Positions 45,115-54,684 are shown, counted from the first letter of the stretch. The stretch: 64,000 nt of DNA from Bacteroidia bacterium (GCA_026414975.1 JAOAHZ010000006.1:124001-188000); one strand, 5' to 3'. Program-made: numbers and translations. The notes: generated by a model not told the origin, from the sequence alone.

Positions 45115-45597
45115 ATGGAACTGCGGGAGGCTCACCTGCCCGGGGTAGGACGCAAATATACGCTCACCCTCAAGCAGGGGGGAAAGATCGTTCTCATCCT
45201 ACACAATACAGGGCAGCGCGAACTTTTCTGGATAGAGCCCAAAGAAGATGACCCAACTTTATGCATTAAGCTCACCGAAGAAGAAGCCCGAGAGATGGCT
45301 TTTATTTTGGGGGGCGTACGCTATCAGCCTCTTCCTGCCGATAAAGTCAACTTTCTCCTTCAGGAAGTCCTCATGGAGTGGCTTCCCGTAGAGCCGGGCT
45401 GTGCGATGGCGGGACGCACTTTGGCTGAGTTAGAGCTGCGTCGTCGTACGGGCGTCTCTATCATCGCCATCCTGCGACAAGGCCGAACTATACCCAGCCC
45501 TGACCCATACAACGAACGAATCATAGCCGGAGACACCCTGGTAGCTGTAGGGACCCGTAGCCAGATAGAGCAAGTTCTACCCTTATGTAAAAAGTAG
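45115..45597 (+). CDS. khtT: Potassium/proton antiporter regulatory subunit KhtT
   Basis: 160 residues. N-terminal domain (LPGVGRKYTLTLKQGGKIVLILHNTGQRELFWI) and C-terminal RCK_C (TrkA-C) domain (about 85-158; VEPGCAMAGRTLAELELRRRTGVSIIAILRQG, IIAGDTLVAVGTRSQIEQVL). It matches Bacillus KhtT in length and order. KhtT gates the KhtU antiporter, in Bacillus in response to cyclic di-AMP and pH. The gene abuts khtU with no gap. Confidence 0.9.
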   Translation: MELREAHLPGVGRKYTLTLKQGGKIVLILHNTGQRELFWIEPKEDDPTLCIKLTEEEAREMAFILGGVRYQPLPADKVNFLLQEVLMEWLPVEPGCAMAGRTLAELELRRRTGVSIIAILRQGRTIPSPDPYNERIIAGDTLVAVGTRSQIEQVLPLCKK

Positions 45598-46773
45598 ATG
45601 GAAACGATACCTATCCACGAGCTGGGCGCGATTGGACTGCTTTTCATTGTATTCTTTTGGCTGGCTTGGGGTCTGCAGCGATGGAAGGTTCCTGCGCTCT
45701 TAGGCTTTATGCTTGCTGGCTTTCTAATGCAGAGCTATACGCCTCGACTCATAGAGCCGGCTCTACCCCTTATTGGCGAGGTAGCTGTGTGGCTTCTCTT
45801 TTTTTTCGTGGGGTTAGAGTATTCACCTGAGCATTTAGCGCGCCTGAGCCGGAATATCGCTCGGCCAGGCCTGATAGACTTTGGGGTCAGCTTTGGTGTC
45901 GTTACGGCTATAGCGCTTTTTTTCTCCCCTCCTATTGAGGCGCTTCTATTGGGCAGTGCGCTGTATCCAAGCAGCACGGTGGTAGTGGCCCGGCTTCTTT
46001 TGGATTATGGCCGACTGGCCAGCCCTGAAGCGGAGCTGCTTCTGGGGCTCTTGATATTTGAGGACCTGGTCGGGGTGGCTCTATTAGGCTTTCTCACCCC
46101 TCTGACCCAAGGTAACGACCTGAGCCTCCTGCTCTTAGTTCAAATCTTGGGGGCTCTGGCAGGGGTAATAGGGACTTTTTGGTTTTTGTATCGGTGGCTT
46201 CTGCCTTGGCTTTGGCCTCGACTTCCCGCCTTAGGGGATGAGCCTCTGAGTGTATTCCTCATGCTTGGACTGACCTTAGCAGTAGGAGCGGGCGGGCATG
46301 AACTGGGATTGTCTGGGGCCCTGACCACCTTTCTCTTGGGGGTGCTCCTACCAGAAGGTAGCGCCCTTTACCACGCTGCAGAAAAATCGCTCGCCCCGCT
46401 TCGTGAACTCAGCGTGGGACTATTCTTTTTCGCCCTCTGCTATTTTGTAGAAGTTAAGAGTCTGCCTTTGGCTGGAGGAGTAGGATGGCTCCTTTTAGCC
46501 TTGGGTCTCAAAGGCGCCTCTACCTTCTGGGCGGCCCGCTTATGGGGCCTCCAGCCGAAGACCGCCCTTCGCGCTGCTCTTAGCTTTCTCCCCAAGGGAG
46601 AATTTTCTCTGCTATTTGGTAAGCTCATGACTTACTGGAACTCTCTGGTCGTCCTGCTCGTCTTAGGTACTTCGATCTTAGGCACTTTAGCTTTTGCGAC
46701 CTCAGAACGCATCGTCGGATTTTTCTTCCCGAGACGCCCCTTCAAACAGGCTAGGGTCTTTCAGTCCCCTTAG
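45598..46773 (+). CDS. khtU: Potassium/proton antiporter KhtU (CPA2 family)
   Basis: 391 residues with about 12 membrane helices and no cytosolic RCK domain, that role being filled by KhtT. CPA2 family motifs: LLFFFVGLEYSPEHLARL, LGSALYPSSTVVVARLL, GLLIFEDLVGVALLGFL (with the ion-site Asp) and AALSFLPKGEFSLL. Exports K+ in exchange for protons. Starts on the base after the khtT stop codon. Confidence 0.92.
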   Translation: METIPIHELGAIGLLFIVFFWLAWGLQRWKVPALLGFMLAGFLMQSYTPRLIEPALPLIGEVAVWLLFFFVGLEYSPEHLARLSRNIARPGLIDFGVSFGVVTAIALFFSPPIEALLLGSALYPSSTVVVARLLLDYGRLASPEAELLLGLLIFEDLVGVALLGFLTPLTQGNDLSLLLLVQILGALAGVIGTFWFLYRWLLPWLWPRLPALGDEPLSVFLMLGLTLAVGAGGHELGLSGALTTFLLGVLLPEGSALYHAAEKSLAPLRELSVGLFFFALCYFVEVKSLPLAGGVGWLLLALGLKGASTFWAARLWGLQPKTALRAALSFLPKGEFSLLFGKLMTYWNSLVVLLVLGTSILGTLAFATSERIVGFFFPRRPFKQARVFQSP

Positions 46774-46850
46774 AAACTCCCCGGATCTTTGGGAAGGATG
46801 GTCAAACATAGGAAAGGGTGCTGAAACCAATGAGTCTTCTTTCGGTTGAG

Positions 46851-48053
46851 CTATGAGTCGGGTGAGCCTTTGCTGTGGGTGTTTCCTCTCATTTGGTATG
46901 CATACCAGCCGGCTATGACGCCTGCTGTACCTCCCGCTGCCCCTAGTCCAGCCAAGTAAATCCATAAGTTGCTCCCTGCGGTGCTATATAGTAATACAGC
47001 CACCCCGAGCGCCCCCAGATATGCCCCACTGAAATAGGCAATATAGCCTTTGGATGAAAGGATATTGGGAAGGGCTAAGGCCTCGGTGCTCCACAGGTAT
47101 CCATTCAGTATGGCCACCCAATAGTAAGGACGCGCAGCTAAGTATGCTCGCCCTGGAAAGGTCTCCCAAAACATCCCTGCTGCAGCTAATAGAAGGGCCC
47201 CCGATAAGCCCAAGCCATGAAGGAGCGGCCATAGACTCCGATAGATTTGCCAAGGGGAGGCCCTGCGCTGCGTCCAAATAGGATAGAAATACAGGATGAT
47301 TTGAGCGAGTACGCTACGCAAGCTAAGGGGAAGGAGAGTAGCCCAGCGCCAGTGAGCAATAAGTATTTCTGAGCCCCCTCTCCAGCCTAAAAACCACACG
47401 GGTAAAACAAACACGCCTTCCATAGCTACATTGCCCCAAAGGGCTATCCAGCCGAATCGTCCAAAACCAGGGAAGGCCTTAGAGGGAGCTTGCCAAGCGC
47501 GCCAGAGAAGCCCCCCAACAGGAGCAATCCCCCACAAAGGTTGAAGGGCCCGCGATAGAGCTGCGCCTCTAAGTCCGTACAATCCACCTAAAGTTCCCGT
47601 CAGAAGTAACCCCAATAAACTACTGGAGAGCTGCCAAAGGAGGATCGTCTTGTCGTCTAAGCGTCCTCGCAAGTGAGATCGGATTGTTTCTCCTATCAAG
47701 GTGGCACCTAAGGCAGGAAGGTAGGCCCATGTTACCCATCGGACTTCCTCGGGTACGGTCCAGCCCAGAGAGAAAAGAACGATTAGCCCCCCTCCCATCC
47801 AGGGGAGGAGCTTCTGAATGGCTCGGCGCAGAACGGAGTGAGCTTGGTGGGGGTGAAGGGCACTATATCGCAGCGTAGCAGCGGGGATGCCCCCATGAGT
47901 GAAGCTAAGAACGCCTACATAAAAAGAGGTAGCCCAACTCCATCGCCCAAAGTCTTCTACGGATAGTAAGGCGGTCAAGAGAAAGGTCTCAGCGAAAGGA
48001 TAGATGCGCTGGAGTAGATTGCCAGAGAGGTAAAAGAAGGCCTGAAGCCGCAC
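46851..48053 (-). CDS. Wzx-like polysaccharide flippase (oligosaccharide translocase)
   Basis: 400 residues with about 12 membrane helices and the MOP-superfamily start YLSGNLLQRIYPFAETFLLTALLSVEDFGRWSWATSF (in pieces). Such proteins flip lipid-linked sugar units across the inner membrane. No glycan cluster surrounds it, so the glycan is unknown. The start is GTG 48053, 4 nt after GACCTTTG. The gene is divergent from the methyltransferase gene. Confidence 0.78.
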   Translation of the reverse strand: MRLQAFFYLSGNLLQRIYPFAETFLLTALLSVEDFGRWSWATSFYVGVLSFTHGGIPAATLRYSALHPHQAHSVLRRAIQKLLPWMGGGLIVLFSLGWTVPEEVRWVTWAYLPALGATLIGETIRSHLRGRLDDKTILLWQLSSSLLGLLLTGTLGGLYGLRGAALSRALQPLWGIAPVGGLLWRAWQAPSKAFPGFGRFGWIALWGNVAMEGVFVLPVWFLGWRGGSEILIAHWRWATLLPLSLRSVLAQIILYFYPIWTQRRASPWQIYRSLWPLLHGLGLSGALLLAAAGMFWETFPGRAYLAARPYYWVAILNGYLWSTEALALPNILSSKGYIAYFSGAYLGALGVAVLLYSTAGSNLWIYLAGLGAAGGTAGVIAGWYAYQMRGNTHSKGSPDS

Positions 48054-48057
48054 CCCT

Positions 48058-48065
48058 CAAAGGTC
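48058..48065 (-). promoter_or_regulatory. -7 box GACCTTTG of the flippase gene
   Basis: Minus-strand GACCTTTG (first base off consensus), 4 nt, then GTG 48053. Confidence 0.5.
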
Positions 48066-48072
48066 GCGTAAA

Positions 48073-48080
48073 TACCTTTG
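48073..48080 (+). promoter_or_regulatory. -7 box TACCTTTG of the methyltransferase gene
   Basis: TACCTTTG, 4 nt (taga), then GTG 48085. Both divergent genes here use GTG at the same distance. Confidence 0.6.
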
Positions 48081-48084
48081 TAGA

Positions 48085-48936
48085 GTGGAGTATCTGATTA
48101 TATCGCCGAGGTGGCGCAGCTATCAGCTTATTGACTTTGGGGAAGGGTGGCGATGGGAGCGCTGGGGGGAAATTAGTGTAGCCCGCCCCGATGGATGGGC
48201 CGTAGGTCGCCCCCAACAGAGGCGGGAGTCATGGAAGGTCCAGCATGTCTATCATCCCCTGACGCCTTATCAGGGACGATGGGAGCCCTCCTTGCCAGAG
48301 AAGTGGATCCTCCCCTATCATGGGGAAGGATGGTACATGGAGCTATGGTGCCGAAGTGGTAAGTTCAAGCATCTGGGTCTTTTCCCAGAGCAGGCCGCTC
48401 ATTGGGAATGGCTTTACAACTGGCTTCATCAACGACCGGGGTCGCGCCTACTCAATCTTTTTGCGTACACGGGTGGAGCTTCTATTGCTGCTGCCCAAGC
48501 GGGTGCCTTCGTCACTCACGTAGATGCCAGTCGGAGCGCCATCACCTGGGCAGCTGAAAATGCGGCCTTGAATAAGCTGTCTAACATTCGTTGGCTCCTT
48601 GAGGATGCGCGTAAGGTCGTTCAACGCGCTCAGCGGCGAGGAGAGAAGTATGAGGCTATTCTCTTGGACCCACCCGCATATGGCATCGGAACTGGCGGAA
48701 AACGCTGGGAACTTCAGCGCGACCTTATACCACTTTTGGAAGGAGTTCTGTCGCTCCTTCCGGAAGAAAGCGGCCTTTTTCTCCTCAACCTCTATCGAGG
48801 TGATTTTTCGCCTTACACCCTCCTAAGGACCCTCAGAGAGATACGGCCTCTGCCCTTAGAAGTAGGCGAGCTCACGCTCAAAACCTCTACAGGAAGACGG
48901 TTGAGTACAGGTATATTCCTACGGGCTGCATGGTAA
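48085..48936 (+). CDS. Class I SAM-dependent rRNA methyltransferase (RlmI/RlmK-like)
   Basis: 283 residues. SAM motif I is LLNLFAYTGGASIAAAQAGAFVTHVDAS (about 128-155), then WAAENAALN and the catalytic-site LLDPPAYGIGTGGKRWEL. This is the C-terminal methyltransferase part of the RlmI/RlmK group that modifies cytosine C5 or guanine N7 in 23S rRNA; the usual N-terminal PUA domain is not seen, so the target is unsure. GTG start set by the promoter box. Confidence 0.85.
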   Translation: MEYLIISPRWRSYQLIDFGEGWRWERWGEISVARPDGWAVGRPQQRRESWKVQHVYHPLTPYQGRWEPSLPEKWILPYHGEGWYMELWCRSGKFKHLGLFPEQAAHWEWLYNWLHQRPGSRLLNLFAYTGGASIAAAQAGAFVTHVDASRSAITWAAENAALNKLSNIRWLLEDARKVVQRAQRRGEKYEAILLDPPAYGIGTGGKRWELQRDLIPLLEGVLSLLPEESGLFLLNLYRGDFSPYTLLRTLREIRPLPLEVGELTLKTSTGRRLSTGIFLRAAW

Positions 48937-48969
48937 ATCCCCCCCTCACCCCTGCAGGCTACCCTTACT

Positions 48970-50235
48970 TTATGAACTTGACAGCCCGAAAAGCCCTGGA
49001 AAGATCACCAGTAATCCCAGAGTTAGTATCAGCCCGATAAGGAAGGGGAAGCTCGCCTTCACCACTGCGCTCATATTCCTTTGAAAGTAGCCCATCGCTA
49101 CGAATAGATTAAGGCCTACTGGCGGTGTGAGATAGCCCACCTCTAACGCCAATATAAACACTACCCCCAAGAGAATAGGCGATACATCTAATCCCTGAGA
49201 AGCAGGAAGAAAGGCCGGAGCAAATATCAAGATGGCAGACAATACATCCATCACCATGCCAGCTATAAGTAGGACACCTACCACAGTCAGAATAAAGGTA
49301 GTAGGGCTCAGCTGGAGTTTTTCCACGAACTCTATTACGCTAAAGGGAAGCTCTGCTAATAGGAGAAAGTAGCTCAAAAGAGCCGCCATGAGGACAATAG
49401 CCAGGATGCTGCCTAAAGCGGTAGTAGCCTCAGCCAAAGTGTCCTTTAGACTCGCCCAACGAAGGGAGCGATAGCCCATTCCCTCTAATAGGAACAGGTA
49501 AAGGACTGCCACCCCGGCTGCCTCGGTGATATTGTACAGGCCAGCGTATATGCCTCCCAACACGACTACAGGAAGTCCCAGAGCTGGCGTGGCTATGAGC
49601 GTTCGCCTAAGGGCTTCACGAAGAGAAAAGGACTGGCGAGGTAGGCGATGCCAGGCGCCCAGCAGTATTGCAATCAGTATGAGAATGCCCCCCGCCCATA
49701 GACCCGGTATGACGCTCGCTAAGAATAACTTCTCTATGTCGGTCCGTGTCACGATACCATAGACAATCATAGGTATGCTTGGCGGGATCAGAATACCGAG
49801 CGAGCCGCCTACCGTTACACTTCCGAGAGCTAAACTATCGGGGTAGCCAGCTCGTTTCATGGCGGGATAGAGAAAGCTTCCAATGGCTACCATGGTTACC
49901 GGCGAGGAGCCAGAAATAGCCCCAAATATCATGCAGGACAGAACGGTGGCCACGGCAAGTCCTCCTGGCAACCATCCTAACCAGCTTTGGGCTACCTCTA
50001 CGAGCTGTTGAGCTGTCCGTCCCTTTGCTACGAGAGCCCCCGCTAAGATGTACAGCGGTATGGACAAAAGAGCCGGCTTAGCTAAGGTCTCCAAGACATA
50101 TTTGAGCAAAGCCTCGGGGGGGAGCTCCTCGTAAGCTGAAAAAAGCCCAAAGCTGATCCCTCCCAAAAGCACAAACAAAGGCACGCCTAAAAGAATCAAG
50201 ATAAGGATTAGCCCCGCTATGATTCCCGCTTTCAT
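48970..50235 (-). CDS. dctM: TRAP transporter large permease (DctM)
   Basis: 421 residues with about 12 membrane helices. DctM features: LGVPLFVLLGGISFGL at the start, SIPLYILAGALVAKG, AISGSSPVTMVAIGSFLYPAMKRAGY, GSLGILIPPSIPMIVYGIVT and ALEVGYLTPPVGLNLFVA. It is the ion-coupled channel of the transporter. Overlaps dctQ as ATGA (50232-50235). Last gene of the four-gene TRAP operon. Confidence 0.95.
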   Translation of the reverse strand: MKAGIIAGLILILILLGVPLFVLLGGISFGLFSAYEELPPEALLKYVLETLAKPALLSIPLYILAGALVAKGRTAQQLVEVAQSWLGWLPGGLAVATVLSCMIFGAISGSSPVTMVAIGSFLYPAMKRAGYPDSLALGSVTVGGSLGILIPPSIPMIVYGIVTRTDIEKLFLASVIPGLWAGGILILIAILLGAWHRLPRQSFSLREALRRTLIATPALGLPVVVLGGIYAGLYNITEAAGVAVLYLFLLEGMGYRSLRWASLKDTLAEATTALGSILAIVLMAALLSYFLLLAELPFSVIEFVEKLQLSPTTFILTVVGVLLIAGMVMDVLSAILIFAPAFLPASQGLDVSPILLGVVFILALEVGYLTPPVGLNLFVAMGYFQRNMSAVVKASFPFLIGLILTLGLLVIFPGLFGLSSS

Positions 50236-50765
50236 ACGAGAGATTTGCGCTGAAAAGCCTCAGGGGCGAGCCGACCTCGCGCCACTTCTATCCAGAAATA
50301 GGTGCCTATTAGATAGCGTAGGGCTGATAAGGCCGCTGCTATCACAAAGACCCCATACACCGTCCATAAGGGTACATTGAGCACGATGTCTTTCTCTTGA
50401 TGGTCGTATAAGAATCGCACGAAGCGATAGGCAGCCCAAGCGAGGTAGGTCAGAAAGCCGGCGCTCACCAGAGACCCCCCAGCTGAAAGTATGGCTTGCC
50501 AGAAGGGCTGAAGCCAGTGCTTCACCACACCGACTGTAATGTGTTCGTAGTAGCCACTTGCCATTTGGATGCCCCAAAAGCTGAGCACGACAAATAGGTA
50601 TGTAGCCAATCGGTCTGTTCCATAGAAAGGTTCTTTAAGTACATAGCGGGAAATAACTCCAGCTAAGACGACCCCGCTGATGCTGAGCATGAGAATGGAC
50701 GCAATGAGCTTCTCACCTGCGTAAAGCTTGGCTTGCAGGCGCTGGTACCAACTGAATAAAGACAT
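50232..50765 (-). CDS. dctQ: TRAP transporter small permease (DctQ)
   Basis: 177 residues with four membrane helices, placed between dctP and dctM. Features fit DctQ: KLIASILMLSISGVVLAGVISRYVLKEPFYGTDRLATYLFVVLSFWG (in pieces) and a conserved second half. It forms the membrane complex with DctM. It starts 3 nt after the dctP stop. Confidence 0.9.
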   Translation of the reverse strand: MSLFSWYQRLQAKLYAGEKLIASILMLSISGVVLAGVISRYVLKEPFYGTDRLATYLFVVLSFWGIQMASGYYEHITVGVVKHWLQPFWQAILSAGGSLVSAGFLTYLAWAAYRFVRFLYDHQEKDIVLNVPLWTVYGVFVIAAALSALRYLIGTYFWIEVARGRLAPEAFQRKSLV

Positions 50766-50768
50766 GAT

Positions 50769-51794
50769 TCACTTGGCTATGGACTGCGTCTTACTACGGT
50801 ACTCGCTGATTTTAGCTCGGACTTGGGCAAGGAGGGCTTTCCCCTCAGCTCCTAAATGCCCTTCTAAGCGGGCTGAAGCGGCTTGTATAGCCTTTCGAAA
50901 TGCTTCGCGCTGCTGAGGCGATAGCCGGTAGAACCGCACATTTCCCTCTTTTTCTGCGCTGTTTAGGATAGACTGTTCCTCATCGCGCACCAGCTTGCGT
51001 CCTTTGGCTTGCAGTTGAGTTCGTTCTTTCTCCACTAATAAGGCTCGCTGTATGTCAGGGGGCAGCTTGTCAAAGGCCTTTTTAGAGATGACTAATGCTC
51101 CGGGCTGGTACACGTGGCGACTGAGGGTGAAGTGCTTAATCTGGCCGATCCAGCCCGTAGATACGGCGAAAACAATCGTCTGGTCAAAGCCTTCTACCAT
51201 ACGATTCTTGAGGGCCATGAGAGCGTCGGTGGCAGCAAGCGGTACAGGAGTGGCGCCTAAGGCTTTATACATCTCTATGTAAAGAGGGGTCTCCTGAGCT
51301 CGCATTTTTAGGCCTTTTAGGTCAGCGGGAGTAAGGATGGGTTTGGTGGCACATCCAAAGTGTCGCCATCCATTGACCCCCCAGAAGACTAAGACAATAT
51401 CTTTCTCTAAGAGACGGCGCTTGAACTCCTCAAATAAAGCATCCATTACATAATCCACCTCCTCGTCGCTCTCAAATAGAAAGGGCATTTCTAATACCAA
51501 GAGTTCGGGCATGGATAGCCCCTCCGCCATGGCTCCTATGGAGAACATCCCCACTTCCTGAATGCCCATGCGTACATTCCTAACCATTTCTACCTCACCT
51601 CCTACCTGTCCGCTTAGGAACTTTCGGAAGGAGACTTTGCCTGGTCCTATCGAGCGTTCGACAGCCTTGATGTACTCATTCAGCGCCTCTTCCCAAGGAC
51701 TGTCGTAGGGAACCATGGAGACTACGCGCAATCGCACCTGCCCCCATAGGAGGGCTATTACCCCAAACCAGAGCCAGCTCTTCATATGGCTCAC
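50769..51794 (-). CDS. dctP: TRAP transporter substrate-binding protein (DctP)
   Basis: 341 residues with signal peptide ending ALLWGQ. The DctP fold is seen in LRVVSMVPYDSPWEEALNEYI, EVEMVRNVRMGIQEVGMFS and the specificity region LKGLKMRAQETPLYIEMYKALGATPVPLA with the conserved Arg that binds the substrate carboxylate. Substrate unknown, probably an organic acid. The GTG at 51794 overlaps the tatT stop as GTGA; ATG 51785 is the alternative start and leaves the signal peptide intact. Confidence 0.93.
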   Translation of the reverse strand: MSHMKSWLWFGVIALLWGQVRLRVVSMVPYDSPWEEALNEYIKAVERSIGPGKVSFRKFLSGQVGGEVEMVRNVRMGIQEVGMFSIGAMAEGLSMPELLVLEMPFLFESDEEVDYVMDALFEEFKRRLLEKDIVLVFWGVNGWRHFGCATKPILTPADLKGLKMRAQETPLYIEMYKALGATPVPLAATDALMALKNRMVEGFDQTIVFAVSTGWIGQIKHFTLSRHVYQPGALVISKKAFDKLPPDIQRALLVEKERTQLQAKGRKLVRDEEQSILNSAEKEGNVRFYRLSPQQREAFRKAIQAASARLEGHLGAEGKALLAQVRAKISEYRSKTQSIAK

Positions 51795-52576
51795 TCGGCT
51801 TCAAAGAGTTCGGCTTCCTCTCCAAGGAGGGTACGAGCTTTCCGCTGAGCCAAACGATTCTCTGGCGCATAGTCGGGGTCATCGCCAGGTTGAGCTTGTA
51901 TCACTTCTTGGAGGAGTTTCCTGAAAAGTTCCTTGTTTCTGACTTTCGGGTGGGCTGCGTAGGCTTCTGCATATAAGACCTTCGTCTCTAAGTAGTAAGG
52001 TGCGGTAGCGAGGCACTTTTCAAACATCTCGCGCGACTTATTTACATCTTGGTCACCCGTGATAGCAGGCACCAAAGCATAATACCCGCCAAAGAACCGA
52101 TAACCGCCTCCATGAAAGTAAGTCGGGTCTAACTCCATGATTCGGTCCCAGTAGAGCCGTATGGTAGAACGAGCTTGAACTTTTTGGCGAAAGGGGGCAT
52201 GCTTGCCCCAGCGAGCAATACTCGCTGCACCCCAGTACAAAAGTGGCATGTGGTCTTTCTGAGCTTTTTTGACCAGCTCTTCATCTTTTACAGAGGGAGA
52301 CAGCCCGAGCTGATGAGCTAACTCATTGCGGCAGAGCTTATAGGCCTTGTCGTATAGCTCTAATCGAAGGGGCTTTTCATTTGTTTGCTCGCCCAGAAGG
52401 TAGTACAACCGAGCCAACTGAACAACCTGCTGGGGCTGGTGCGGGTTTTGAGCCAAGCTGCTTTCTAAGAGGCGAATAGCTGCTTGCGCCTTTTCAGGGT
52501 TATCTCTTTCAGCCCATAATGCCTGAAGGTCTGATTGAGCCCAAACCAGGGCTGCACTAAGGAGGATATACCGCAT
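51791..52576 (-). CDS. TatT-like TPR protein of a TPAT-type TRAP transporter
   Basis: 261 residues, exported (signal ending LVWAQ), mostly paired helices of TPR type (QAAIRLLESSLAQNPHQPQQVVQLARLYYLLG in pieces) plus the family motifs LLYWGAASIARWGKH, ELDPTYFHGGGYRFFGGYYALVP and SREMFEKCLATAPYYLETKVLYAEAYA. TatT binds the TRAP solute protein in periplasm and was defined in Treponema, where it is a lipoprotein; here no lipobox Cys is present. It leads the operon tatT-dctP-dctQ-dctM. Confidence 0.85.
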   Translation of the reverse strand: MRYILLSAALVWAQSDLQALWAERDNPEKAQAAIRLLESSLAQNPHQPQQVVQLARLYYLLGEQTNEKPLRLELYDKAYKLCRNELAHQLGLSPSVKDEELVKKAQKDHMPLLYWGAASIARWGKHAPFRQKVQARSTIRLYWDRIMELDPTYFHGGGYRFFGGYYALVPAITGDQDVNKSREMFEKCLATAPYYLETKVLYAEAYAAHPKVRNKELFRKLLQEVIQAQPGDDPDYAPENRLAQRKARTLLGEEAELFEAE

Positions 52577-52580
52577 GCGG

Positions 52581-52588
52581 CAATACTA
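52581..52588 (-). promoter_or_regulatory. -7 box TAGTATTG of the TRAP operon
   Basis: Minus-strand TAGTATTG (one base off TAnnTTTG), 4 nt, then ATG 52576. Confidence 0.4.
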
Positions 52589-52624
52589 CGAAAAACCATT
52601 CATTTGTTTAGGAGGCTTGATAAA

Positions 52625-52650
52625 CTGAGGCTACATGACTCTGACCTCAG
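52625..52650 (-). terminator. Weak hairpin after ftsH
   Basis: CTGAGG (52625-52630) pairs with CCTCAG (52645-52650), 14-nt loop, followed in the minus direction by TTTATC. A possible end for the ftsH transcript; the stem is short. Confidence 0.25.
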
Positions 52651-52711
52651 CTTGGTTGGGAGGGGTAGCTTACTGACTGCCCTACATAGAATAGGTTAGC
52701 CGTGAGTATAG

Positions 52712-54619
52712 CTACTTTGTCTCGGATGAACTCACGCGAAGTTTCTCTAAGGCGCCGTAGCCATAAGGACGCGCCCCGAGAATAGACTCTATCTCCTCTT
52801 GGTAGAGCACTTCTTTATCTAAAAGGCGCTCTGCCAGCGCACGCAGACGGTCGTAGTGTTCTTGAAGGACCAAACGAGCTCTATCGTATGCCTGCTGAAT
52901 GAGTCGTTGTACTTCGGTATCTATGCGTCGGGCGGTCTCCTCGGAATAGGGGCGCTGCCAAAAGGTCTCTTCGGTCGGGCGAAAAGACAAATGTCCCAGC
53001 TCCGACATTCCATATTGGGTTACCATCGCATAAGCTAACTGAGTGACGCGTTCCAAATCGTTTTGAGCTCCCGTTGAGACCTGACCGAAATTCAGCTCTT
53101 CGGAGGCTCGCCCCGCCAACATCATCGCCATCATGTCCATAAGCTGAGTTTGGGTATAGAGATACTGCTCTTTGGGTAAATACTGGGCATAGCCCAGAGC
53201 TGCATACCCACGCGGGATAATAGAGACTTTGAGAAGGGGGTCTGCGTGCTCTAAAAACCATCCTGCCACGGCATGACCAGCTTCGTGATAGGCTACAACG
53301 CGTTTTTCTTCAGGCGAGATTACTTTGCTTCGCCGTTCTAAGCCTCCAATCACCTTATCAATCGCTTCTTGGAAGTCCTCCATAGTGATAGCCGAGCGAT
53401 CGCGCCGAGCTGCAATAAGAGCGGCTTCATTGCATACATTCGCTATATCGGCTCCTACAAATCCCGGGGTTTGCAGAGCTAACTTGTGTATATCCACATC
53501 GGGCGCCAAAATAAGATGGCGAATATGCACCCGGAAAATAGCTTCCCTTTCCTTGATGTCTGGACGGTCTATGTATATCACTCGGTCAAATCGGCCCGGA
53601 CGAAGGAGAGCCGAGTCTAAAATATCAGGGCGGTTTGTAGCAGCCATCACGATGATTCCTGTATCGGTATTGAAGCCGTCCATTTCTACCAAGAGCTGAT
53701 TGAGAGTGTTTTCCCGCTCATCGTTGGAGATGGGCACATTGAGTCGGCTTCGGCTGCGGCCTACCGCATCTATCTCGTCTATGAAGATGATGCAGGGGGC
53801 TTTTTCTTTAGCTTGGCGAAACAGGTCTCGCACTCGTGCTGCTCCCACCCCTACAAACATCTCCACGAAGTCTGATCCGCTGATGCTGAAGAAGGGCACC
53901 CCGGCTTCGCCGGCTACCGCCTTAGCTAAGAGCGTTTTACCCGTTCCTGGCGGACCTACAAGCAAGACGCCCTTAGGTATTTTCCCTCCTAAGCGAGTGT
54001 ATTTCTGAGGATTTTTGAGAAACTCTACGACTTCTTGTACTTCTTGTTTAGCTTCTTCCAATCCCGCCACATCATTGAAAGTGATGGAGACCCGATTCTC
54101 AGCATCAAATACCGAGGCTCGGCTGCGTCCGATGGAGAATAGATTCGCTGGGCCTGCCGATCCACCTCGGGAGGACATTCGCCCAATGAGAAAGACCCAC
54201 ACAGCGATGATGAGCACAATAGGCAATACATACTGCAGCAGAATTCCCAAGTAGTCGGTACGCTCTACTACATCGTAAGGTATATGCCGCTGTTGAAGGT
54301 ATTCTTCTAACTTTTCTACAGAAACTACGCGAAAACTAAATGGAAGCCATCCCCAGAAGCCTTTTCGCATTCGCTCCTGAATATCCTGAAGCTCCATGGC
54401 TTGGGGCGTCAAGTAAATTTCGGCTTCACCCCGATTAGCGATGAGGACGACTTTTCGGATGAGTCGCCGCTCTACCCACTGTTGAAAATCTAAATAAGTG
54501 ATGGGAACGGAGTTTTGCCGCTCTGGCATAAACACGAAAGAAGCAAGGAGCAGCCCGAACAAGAGTAGATAGAGCCAGTACAGATTGAAGCCCGGCTGGC
54601 GAGAAGCGCGTGTGCTCAT
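52712..54619 (-). CDS. ftsH: ATP-dependent zinc metalloprotease FtsH
   Basis: About 635 residues. Two N-terminal membrane helices flank a small periplasmic domain; then the AAA domain with Walker [20 protein letters not shown], Walker [13 protein letters not shown] and [23 protein letters not shown], and the M41 zinc site [10 protein letters not shown] with the later Asp in [18 protein letters not shown]. Degrades membrane and short-lived proteins. ATG 54619 ([10 protein letters not shown]) is taken as the start, since the 55 extra residues of the longer in-frame form cover the divergent promoter and surE start. Box TATTTTTG is 15 nt upstream. Confidence 0.96.
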   Translation of the reverse strand: MSTRASRQPGFNLYWLYLLLFGLLLASFVFMPERQNSVPITYLDFQQWVERRLIRKVVLIANRGEAEIYLTPQAMELQDIQERMRKGFWGWLPFSFRVVSVEKLEEYLQQRHIPYDVVERTDYLGILLQYVLPIVLIIAVWVFLIGRMSSRGGSAGPANLFSIGRSRASVFDAENRVSITFNDVAGLEEAKQEVQEVVEFLKNPQKYTRLGGKIPKGVLLVGPPGTGKTLLAKAVAGEAGVPFFSISGSDFVEMFVGVGAARVRDLFRQAKEKAPCIIFIDEIDAVGRSRSRLNVPISNDERENTLNQLLVEMDGFNTDTGIIVMAATNRPDILDSALLRPGRFDRVIYIDRPDIKEREAIFRVHIRHLILAPDVDIHKLALQTPGFVGADIANVCNEAALIAARRDRSAITMEDFQEAIDKVIGGLERRSKVISPEEKRVVAYHEAGHAVAGWFLEHADPLLKVSIIPRGYAALGYAQYLPKEQYLYTQTQLMDMMAMMLAGRASEELNFGQVSTGAQNDLERVTQLAYAMVTQYGMSELGHLSFRPTEETFWQRPYSEETARRIDTEVQRLIQQAYDRARLVLQEHYDRLRALAERLLDKEVLYQEEIESILGARPYGYGALEKLRVSSSETK

Positions 54620-54634
54620 AGGTTCAGAGGCAAA

Positions 54635-54642
54635 CAAAAATA
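54635..54642 (-). promoter_or_regulatory. -7 box TATTTTTG of ftsH
   Basis: Minus-strand TATTTTTG, 15 nt, then ATG 54619; one of the few with a short leader. Confidence 0.5.
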
Positions 54643-54672
54643 CGGAAACCCTCGTAGGTAAAGCTCTTTTCG

Positions 54673-54680
54673 TTATTTTG
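54673..54680 (+). promoter_or_regulatory. -7 box TTATTTTG of surE
   Basis: TTATTTTG, 4 nt (gggc), then GTG 54685. Confidence 0.45.
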
Positions 54681-54684
54681 GGGC

